Source: Alphaproteobacteria bacterium (GTDB lineage: Bacteria > Pseudomonadota > Alphaproteobacteria > UBA9219). Taken from it: a DNA stretch of 10,563 nucleotides. A program made the position numbers and the translations under genes. Shown piece after piece: positions 5,400-10,563 of this stretch. The stretch is from NCBI GenBank assembly GCA_028865155.1, contig JAGWKW010000032.1, positions 1-10,563 of the forward strand. The letters are read 5' to 3'. Position 1 is the first letter of the stretch; the number at the start of each line of letters is the position of its first letter. The notes under the pieces were generated by a model that was not told the origin of the DNA, did no database searches, and was given only the letters and a program-made list of their open reading frames with translations.

Positions 5400-8072
5400 A
5401 TGACGAAAACCCCTCAAGCCTCGTTTCTACCTGACGTTGCGCCTGAAGCTGCCGTGACGCCGTTGATGGCGCAGTATTTTGCCGTCAAGGAAAAGCATGC
5501 CGATTGTTTGCTGTTCTTCCGGCTCGGCGATTTTTACGAAATGTTTTTCGACGATGCCGTGACGGCGGCAAAACTGCTCGACATCGCATTGACACGGCGC
5601 GGCCAGCATGGCGGACAGGATATACCTATGTGCGGCGTGCCCGCGCATTCCTATGAAGGCTATGTGGCGAGGCTGATCCGCGCCGGGCAGCGCGTCGCGA
5701 TTTGCGAACAGCAGGAAACGCCCGACGAAGCCAAGGCGCGCGCGAAGAAAGGCGGCGGCAAGCCCATCGTCGCGCGCGACGTTATCCGCATCATCACGCC
5801 CGGAACTTTGACCGAAGACAGTTTACTCGACGCGCGTTCGGCCAATTACCTGGCCTGCCTGACCAGCATAGGCGAGGAGATTGCCGTCGCCTGGTGCGAC
5901 ATCGTTTCGGGTCATATCTGGGCGCAAAATGTCGCGGCGGGCGATTTGGCGGGCGTTCTGGCGCGCATTGATGCGAGCGAAATCCTTGCTGCCCAGCGCG
6001 TTCTCGAAAAGCCGGAATTGTTCGAAACGCTCGCGCCGTGGCGTGAGCGGATTGTCGCGCAGCCGAACGGACGCTTCGACAGCGACAATGCGCGGCGGCG
6101 GTTGATGGACATCTATGATGTCGGCGATCTGGCCGCGTTCGGCGATTTTTCGCGCGGCGAAATTGCCGCGCTTGGCGCGCTGCTGGATTATGTCGAGCTT
6201 ACGCAGAAAACCGGCCTGACCCATTTTACACGGCCGCAGAAATCCGGTGCGGCCCATGTCGCCATCGATGCGGCGACGCGGCGCAATCTGGAATTGACGC
6301 GCACCCTTTCGGGCGAACGGCGCGGCAGTCTGCTCGACTGCATCGACCGCACGGAAACGGGCGCCGGGGCGCGGCTTCTTGCTTCACGGCTGACGGCGCC
6401 TTTGACCGATGCGGCTTCCATCAATGCGCGGCTTGATGCGGTGGCGTTTTTTGTTGCCGATAAGGCATTGCGCGACCATATCCGCGCATCCTTGCGCCGC
6501 GCGCCCGATCTGGAACGCGCTTTGGCGCGGCTGGCGTTGGGGCGCGGCGGGCCTCGTGACCTGGCATCTGTGCGCGATGCGCTCAGGCAAGCGGAAGGCA
6601 TTCGCAGCGCGCTGCTTGTGGTTCCGGCGATGCCGGTCGAAGTGCGTGCGGAGGCGAAAAATCTCGGCGAGTATAATGCGCTGAGCGACAGGCTTGAACG
6701 CGCCTTGGCCGACGATCTGCCGATGCTTGCGCGCGATGGGAACTTTATCGCGCGCGGTTATGCGGCGCAGTTGGATGAATTGGTCACGTTGCGCGATGAC
6801 GGCAGGCGCGTCATCGCGGGCTTGCAGCAAAAATATATGGCGCGGACGGGCATTGCTGCGCTCAAGATCAAGCATAATCAGGTCATCGGCTATCATATCG
6901 AAGTCACGCCGTCGCAGGCCGACAAGCTGCTTGCCGACAAAGATACGTTCATTCATCGCCAGACTTTGGCGAGCGCAGCGCGCTTCACGACGGTGGAATT
7001 GTCGGAGCTCGAACGCAAAATCACCGAGGCTGCCGACAAGGCGCTGGCGGTCGAACTGCAACTGTTCGCCGATCTGGTCGGCGAAGTGACAAGCCGGATG
7101 CAGGATTTGCGCGCGGCGGCGCAGGCGCTGGCTGCGCTCGACGTCGCGGCTGCGCTGGCCGAACTTGCGGTCGAGCAGAATTACGCGCGGCCTGTCGTCG
7201 ATGCCTCGCGCGCGTTCGAGATTAAAGCCGGGCGGCATCCGGTCGTCGAACAGGCGCTGAAAAAACAGGGCGGCGGCGCGTTCATCGCCAACGATTGCGA
7301 TCTTGCCGACAGGCAAAGACTATGGCTTCTGACCGGGCCGAATATGGCCGGTAAATCGACCTTTTTGCGGCAGAACGCGCTCGTCGCGCTGCTTGCGCAG
7401 ATGGGGTCTTTCGTGCCCGCGTCGTCGGCGCATATTGGCGTCATCGACCGTCTGTTCAGCCGCGTCGGTGCGGCCGACGATCTGGCGGCGGGCCGTTCGA
7501 CCTTCATGGTCGAGATGGTCGAAACGGCGGCGATTTTGACTCAGGCGGGCGAAAATTCGCTTGTCATTCTGGATGAGATCGGGCGCGGCACGGCGACCTA
7601 TGACGGGCTGTCGATCGCGTGGGCAGTTTTGGAGCATCTACACGAAGTCAATTACTGCCGCGCTTTGTTCGCGACGCATTATCACGAACTGACGGCGCTG
7701 GCGGAAAAGCTTTCCGCGCTGCGCTGCGCGACGATGAAGATCCGCGAATGGGAAAACAAAATCATTTTCATGCATCAAGTGATCGAAGGCGCCGCCGACC
7801 GTTCCTATGGCATCCATGTCGCACAAATGGCCGGGCTGCCGCCCGCGGTGATTGCGCGCGCGGAACAGGTTTTGCAAAATCTTGAAAATACGAAAGATGG
7901 GCAGGGCGCGGCGATGGAGACATTGCCCGCTTTCGATGCGGGTGCCGCGCCTGCTGTGAAAGTCAGAACGATAAGCGCGGAGCTTGAAGCGATCTTGGCT
8001 GCGCTCGATCCCGATGCGTTGACGCCGAAGGAAGCGCTGGAGATGCTTTATAAAATCAAAAATTCTTCGTGA
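5400..8072 (+). CDS. mutS: DNA mismatch repair protein MutS
   Basis: MutS binds mismatches and small loops in DNA and, with ATP, recruits MutL to start methyl-independent or directed repair. The 890-residue protein is complete. The mismatch-reading motif G-D-F-Y-E-M-F has Phe45 and Glu47. The connector, lever and clamp regions follow, with the clamp segment [14 protein letters not shown]. The C-terminal ABC-type ATPase has Walker [10 protein letters not shown] (646-654), Walker B L-V-I-L-D-E (721-726) followed by [10 protein letters not shown], and A-T-H-Y-H-E-L (758-764). A linker rich in Ala and Pro leads to the C-terminal multimerisation helix region ([11 protein letters not shown]). The start fits the family, whose conserved T-P-x-M-x-Q-Y begins near residue 20. 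The gene overlaps the convergent lipoprotein gene by 17 bp. Confidence 0.99.
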   Translation: MTKTPQASFLPDVAPEAAVTPLMAQYFAVKEKHADCLLFFRLGDFYEMFFDDAVTAAKLLDIALTRRGQHGGQDIPMCGVPAHSYEGYVARLIRAGQRVAICEQQETPDEAKARAKKGGGKPIVARDVIRIITPGTLTEDSLLDARSANYLACLTSIGEEIAVAWCDIVSGHIWAQNVAAGDLAGVLARIDASEILAAQRVLEKPELFETLAPWRERIVAQPNGRFDSDNARRRLMDIYDVGDLAAFGDFSRGEIAALGALLDYVELTQKTGLTHFTRPQKSGAAHVAIDAATRRNLELTRTLSGERRGSLLDCIDRTETGAGARLLASRLTAPLTDAASINARLDAVAFFVADKALRDHIRASLRRAPDLERALARLALGRGGPRDLASVRDALRQAEGIRSALLVVPAMPVEVRAEAKNLGEYNALSDRLERALADDLPMLARDGNFIARGYAAQLDELVTLRDDGRRVIAGLQQKYMARTGIAALKIKHNQVIGYHIEVTPSQADKLLADKDTFIHRQTLASAARFTTVELSELERKITEAADKALAVELQLFADLVGEVTSRMQDLRAAAQALAALDVAAALAELAVEQNYARPVVDASRAFEIKAGRHPVVEQALKKQGGGAFIANDCDLADRQRLWLLTGPNMAGKSTFLRQNALVALLAQMGSFVPASSAHIGVIDRLFSRVGAADDLAAGRSTFMVEMVETAAILTQAGENSLVILDEIGRGTATYDGLSIAWAVLEHLHEVNYCRALFATHYHELTALAEKLSALRCATMKIREWENKIIFMHQVIEGAADRSYGIHVAQMAGLPPAVIARAEQVLQNLENTKDGQGAAMETLPAFDAGAAPAVKVRTISAELEAILAALDPDALTPKEALEMLYKIKNSS

Positions 8073-9108
8073 GCGCAGAGGATGCCGCAGAACGAAGCTT
8101 TCCGGCAGGGCGCGGCAGGCGATCGGATGCCGCCTGTGTGGCGATTTTTATCATCGCTTCATGTATTTTGTTGAGGAGGTCGGGACATTCTTTCGCGAAA
8201 TCGGCGCCCATGTCGGGCAGCTTGATTGTCTCGAAAGATCCGCCGGACGGCAGAGCCACGGAAAGCGCATCCAGAAATGATCCGGCGGTTTTTATTCCTT
8301 GGGTTCCCATCGCGAACAGCGGCGTGAATGATTCCGGATTGTCGTCGAGCGGCGAATTGTTCACATGAAAGCCGGAAAAGTAATGCCGGTCGTCTACGAT
8401 GGTCGGAGTGATAACGGAAAGCCCCCTGTCGGACGTTTCCTTGGGGGATGCGTCGACGATATAGGCTTTTCCGTCCGTCGATTTGACAGCGACGACGATA
8501 TGAAAGCCTCCCAAGGATTTTTCGCCGCCGATCAGAGAGACATCCTGTGCGGCAAAACCCGTTCGCAGCAGTGTTTCGAAAATGAGCGTGCTGTAATCGC
8601 CGCAGATGCCGCGTCCATGCCTGTCGATCAACGTCCGTTCGGGCGTTTGGAGCCAATGTCCCGATGGAAACAGCGCGTTGAATGCGGTTCCCTTGTTATG
8701 ATCGTAATGCATCAGGTCGCTGACCAATCCTGCGGCCAGCGCAATTCTGGCGTTGGCATATTTTTGCGGAACCATGTTGATGGCGTCGATGCCTTCAACC
8801 CAGGCGCGGAAAAGCGGCGCGCAGCCGTCCGGATTCCGCCGGCAACTTTCGATATCTTTGTCGAGACGCGTGCCGCCGGCGCGATCTTTCAAATAATCGT
8901 CCCACATGCCTTGGAAGTAGAGCGCATCTGGCCGTGTCTGTTCCAAAAAAGATAGCGAACGGGTATGTGGCGGTGTGTGTGCGACAGGCGAATCACTTGT
9001 GCCGGGAATGTTGTCGGGCGGTATAGAAGCGCAGGCCGCGCAGGAAAGCAGGGCCGCTCCTGCGAACAGGCTTTGTAAAAACTTCAGCCTACCGGCTATC
9101 CTTTTCAT
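8056..9108 (-). CDS. Predicted lipoprotein with transglutaminase/LapG-like cysteine protease fold
   Basis: The 350-residue protein has a basic N-terminus, a hydrophobic stretch (10-21) and a lipobox-like L-L-S-C, giving Cys23 as the probable lipidated residue (Cys26 is an alternative). A region of unknown role covers about 50-115. From about 120 the pattern resembles bacterial transglutaminase-like cysteine proteases (the LapG/BTLCP group): [10 protein letters not shown] (151-160), then G-R-G-I-C-G-D-Y (165-172) with Cys169, G-G-F-H-I-V-V-A-V (200-208) with His203, and Y-I-V-D-A-S (216-221) with Asp219. The 34- and 16-residue spacings suit a Cys-His-Asp triad. LapG itself cleaves a surface adhesin in the periplasm; the substrate here is unknown and no adhesin or LapD partner is visible. 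The C-terminal 100 residues match nothing I recognise. It could also be a non-proteolytic transglutaminase-like protein. Confidence 0.78.
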   Translation of the reverse strand: MKRIAGRLKFLQSLFAGAALLSCAACASIPPDNIPGTSDSPVAHTPPHTRSLSFLEQTRPDALYFQGMWDDYLKDRAGGTRLDKDIESCRRNPDGCAPLFRAWVEGIDAINMVPQKYANARIALAAGLVSDLMHYDHNKGTAFNALFPSGHWLQTPERTLIDRHGRGICGDYSTLIFETLLRTGFAAQDVSLIGGEKSLGGFHIVVAVKSTDGKAYIVDASPKETSDRGLSVITPTIVDDRHYFSGFHVNNSPLDDNPESFTPLFAMGTQGIKTAGSFLDALSVALPSGGSFETIKLPDMGADFAKECPDLLNKIHEAMIKIATQAASDRLPRPAGKLRSAASSALTKNF

Positions 9109-9119
9109 GTAATTTCTTT

Positions 9120-9148
9120 GTTCTATTAATCATTCCGCGAATGGCCAA
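9120..9148 (-). promoter_or_regulatory. Weak candidate promoter of the lipoprotein gene
   Basis: On the minus strand TTGGCC (9148-9143) and TAGAAC (9125-9120) are 17 bases apart, each matching 4/6 of the sigma-70 boxes. A short inverted repeat, CATTC-CGC-GAATG (9131-9143), fills most of the spacer and could be an operator. The implied leader would be only about five bases, which makes this promoter doubtful. Confidence 0.22.
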
Positions 9149-9355
9149 GTATGCGGGGAAAGTGCTAAATATCGGATTAATTCGTCATGATGGACCGATT
9201 TGGCACGGAATTTTGTTTCGTTGGCGAATCGAAATGCAATGCCATTTCTTTCACAAAACTTTCCCACAGAAAAAGCGCTTTACCTTCTGTTAACGCTTCC
9301 ATTTACCCCCTGAAAACTGTTATGGTCTCGGACTTAATCCCGACACGGATTGGTC

Positions 9356-9397
9356 GCGGTTTGTTCTTGTTTCGAAACGATTGAGGAACAAAACCGC
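9356..9397 (+). other. Inverted repeat in the leader of the coiled-coil protein gene
   Basis: GCGGTTTGTTC (9356-9366) pairs with GAACAAAACCGC (9386-9397) with one bulged A, and the loop contains a second self-complementary stretch, GTTTCGAAAC (9369-9378). No U tract follows on either strand, so it is not a standard terminator. It ends 34 bases before the start codon. It may be an RNA stem in the 5' leader or a protein-binding palindrome. Confidence 0.5.
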
Positions 9398-9431
9398 TTG
9401 CGGTCAGATAAACGGAATTATAGAGGCACAG

Positions 9432-10563
9432 ATGGCTTTGCAGAAGACCCCCATGACCCCTGCTCCGGCGCACATTTCCGCCCCCATTTCTCAAGCGCCT
9501 GCCAAAACCTCTAACAAGCTCAAATCTTCCGAGCCTTCCTCCAAGGCTTTCTGGGTCGGGCTGGGTGTTTCTCTTGCCTGGGTTGGCACTGTCCTTGCTG
9601 TTGTCGCCAATGCCGGCGGCCCCGCCAGCAATTTTGCGGGCGTGCCGCTCGCCGAATGGGCGATGGGCGTTTCGGCTGCAATTTCGCCGGTCGCGATGAT
9701 CTGGATGGTCACCGCCTATCTGCAGCGCGCCGCCGACATTCAAAGCATCGCCGATCCTCTGCGCCGCCAGCTGACCCTGATCACGGGCGAGTCGGGTGCT
9801 GCCGACGCGCGCATCCGCCGTTTCAACCAGGCCATTCGCGAGCAGATCGAATTGCTGCGCAGCGCGCAGACCGTCAATCAGGACGACCTCGAAGCCATCA
9901 TGGACCGCGTGCGCCAGCACCGGAGCGAACTCGAGCGTTTCGAAGATGTCAGCACGCGCCAGATCAAGGATATTCAGGATGTTCTCCGCCGCTCGATGCT
10001 TCAAGTCGAGCAGATGATGGATGACAAGTTCACCATGCTGCGCGTCCTCGACGGCAAGCTGCAGCAGAATGGCGACGGCGTCGCGCGCCAGGTCGAGGCC
10101 ACGCGCGATCAGGTCGCGCGGATGCTCGAAGAAATCGAAGGAACGAGTTCGCAGCTTGCCGACTCGCTTGAACGTGCGACACGCGACAGCAAGAAACTGG
10201 CCGATACCTCGCACTTGCAGGAACAGAGCCTGATCAACGCCGCCGAGGCCGCCGCTGATACGCTAGGCGGCCTGACCAGCAAGATCGACATGAGCGTCGC
10301 GCGCTTTTTGGAGCGCGCGTCGACCGCGCGGGAAGAAGCCGAACGCCTGGCGGGCGCGCTCGACGCGCAGACGCGCGCGCTCGACGATTTCAGCAGCACG
10401 CTGCCCGCGCGTGTGAGCGAGGCCGAAGCCGTATTGCGCGGCGTCGCCGACCGTTTGTACGCAAGCGAGCAGATGGCGAGCCAGCAGGCCGTCAATCTGA
10501 GCGAAAAATTGTCGCAGCAGGTCGATGGGCTGCAAAGCTTCATGGATCGTTTCACGAGCCGCC
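9432..10563 (+). CDS. Membrane-anchored coiled-coil protein, N-terminal part (3' truncated)
   Basis: The frame is open from ATG 9432 to the window edge (377 codons seen). GAGG (9423-9426) five bases before the ATG supports this start. The protein has a Pro/Ser/Ala-rich, positively charged N-terminus (1-39), a membrane helix at about 40-61, a short loop, and a second helix at about 76-97. A long, highly charged helical region with repeated R, E, Q, L and A follows from about 98 to the edge (for example R-I-R-R-F-N-Q-A-I-R-E-Q-I-E-L-L). Positive charges flank both helices on the outer ends, so the N-terminus and the helical part are predicted cytoplasmic. There is no HAMP domain and no chemoreceptor signature in the part seen. 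Two N-terminal membrane spans plus a long coiled coil resemble TipN, the Caulobacter pole marker, but this is an architectural comparison. Other scaffold or envelope-linked coiled-coil proteins are possible. Confidence 0.82.
   Translation, partial: MALQKTPMTPAPAHISAPISQAPAKTSNKLKSSEPSSKAFWVGLGVSLAWVGTVLAVVANAGGPASNFAGVPLAEWAMGVSAAISPVAMIWMVTAYLQRAADIQSIADPLRRQLTLITGESGAADARIRRFNQAIREQIELLRSAQTVNQDDLEAIMDRVRQHRSELERFEDVSTRQIKDIQDVLRRSMLQVEQMMDDKFTMLRVLDGKLQQNGDGVARQVEATRDQVARMLEEIEGTSSQLADSLERATRDSKKLADTSHLQEQSLINAAEAAADTLGGLTSKIDMSVARFLERASTAREEAERLAGALDAQTRALDDFSSTLPARVSEAEAVLRGVADRLYASEQMASQQAVNLSEKLSQQVDGLQSFMDRFTSR

Larger units (their letters stand above)
9109..9431. other. Divergent intergenic region between the lipoprotein and coiled-coil protein genes
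   Basis: This 323-bp stretch separates two divergent genes and is more AT-rich than either. It must hold both promoters. For the plus strand, CTGAAA (9310-9315) and CTTAAT (9333-9338), 17 bases apart, are a weak pair (4/6 each). TTAAC followed by TTTAC (9293-9306) is reminiscent of, but does not match, a full CtrA site. A 65-codon open frame at 9187-9384 has no ribosome binding site and no recognisable product. The most distinct structure is the hairpin at 9356-9397. Confidence 0.6.

Noticed and set aside
6384-7316. Minus-strand open frame of 310 codons within mutS
   Set aside because: It is antisense to conserved MutS core sequence and its product is low-complexity Arg/Gln-rich.
9187-9384. 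Plus-strand 65-codon frame in the intergenic region
   Set aside because: No Shine-Dalgarno sequence, no coherent composition and it overlaps the leader hairpin. It could be an upstream reading frame but nothing supports it.
9303-10214. Minus-strand open frame of 303 codons opposite the coiled-coil gene
   Set aside because: The plus-strand frame has a ribosome binding site, two membrane helices and a consistent coiled-coil pattern; the antisense product resembles nothing.

Overview
This window looks like chromosomal DNA of a flagellated alphaproteobacterium. The protein sequences have an alphaproteobacterial character: the MotB linker type, a PF04748 polysaccharide-deacetylase homologue next to rppH, a pdxJ/acpS cluster and the MutS N-terminus. 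The composition is moderately GC-rich, except for a clearly more AT-rich stretch at about 4.70-5.40 kb. No tRNA, rRNA, CRISPR array, insertion sequence or phage gene is visible. The genus cannot be named from sequence alone.

Layout. (1) Plus strand, 1-3018: the 3' end of motA, motB (flagellar stator), a membrane-anchored divergent polysaccharide deacetylase homologue whose usual metal ligands appear to be lost, and the Nudix RNA pyrophosphohydrolase rppH, whose start overlaps the preceding stop codon. (2) Minus strand, 5275-3019, in transcription order: two small AT-rich genes of unknown function, pdxJ (vitamin B6 synthesis), a 125-residue hypothetical protein, and acpS (holo-ACP synthase). 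acpS runs directly into the end of rppH with no intergenic base. (3) Plus strand, 5400-8072: complete mutS (mismatch repair). (4) Minus strand, 9108-8056: a predicted lipoprotein with a transglutaminase/LapG-like Cys-His-Asp arrangement, overlapping the end of mutS by 17 bp. (5) Plus strand from 9432, running off the window: a protein with two membrane spans followed by a long helical, coiled-coil-like region. Its architecture resembles polarity or scaffold proteins such as TipN, but that identity is not proven.

The housekeeping genes are ordinary. The unusual part is the pdxJ-mutS gap. Two short minus-strand genes there encode proteins that share an N-terminal MS-x-I-[ND]-P-x-TG-x-K pattern. 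Each gene is preceded, 65-67 bp before its start codon, by a copy of the same 38-bp element (32/38 identical, copies exactly 332 bp apart), which suggests an old gene-plus-control-region duplication. The second copy also lies just upstream of mutS. Downstream of the pair, a perfect 16-bp-arm hairpin followed by a U tract ends 13 nt before the pdxJ start codon. A candidate pdxJ promoter overlaps its upstream arm, so transcripts from above would terminate while locally initiated pdxJ transcripts would lack the complete hairpin.

All assignments come from reading motifs. Promoters are matches by eye and remain tentative.
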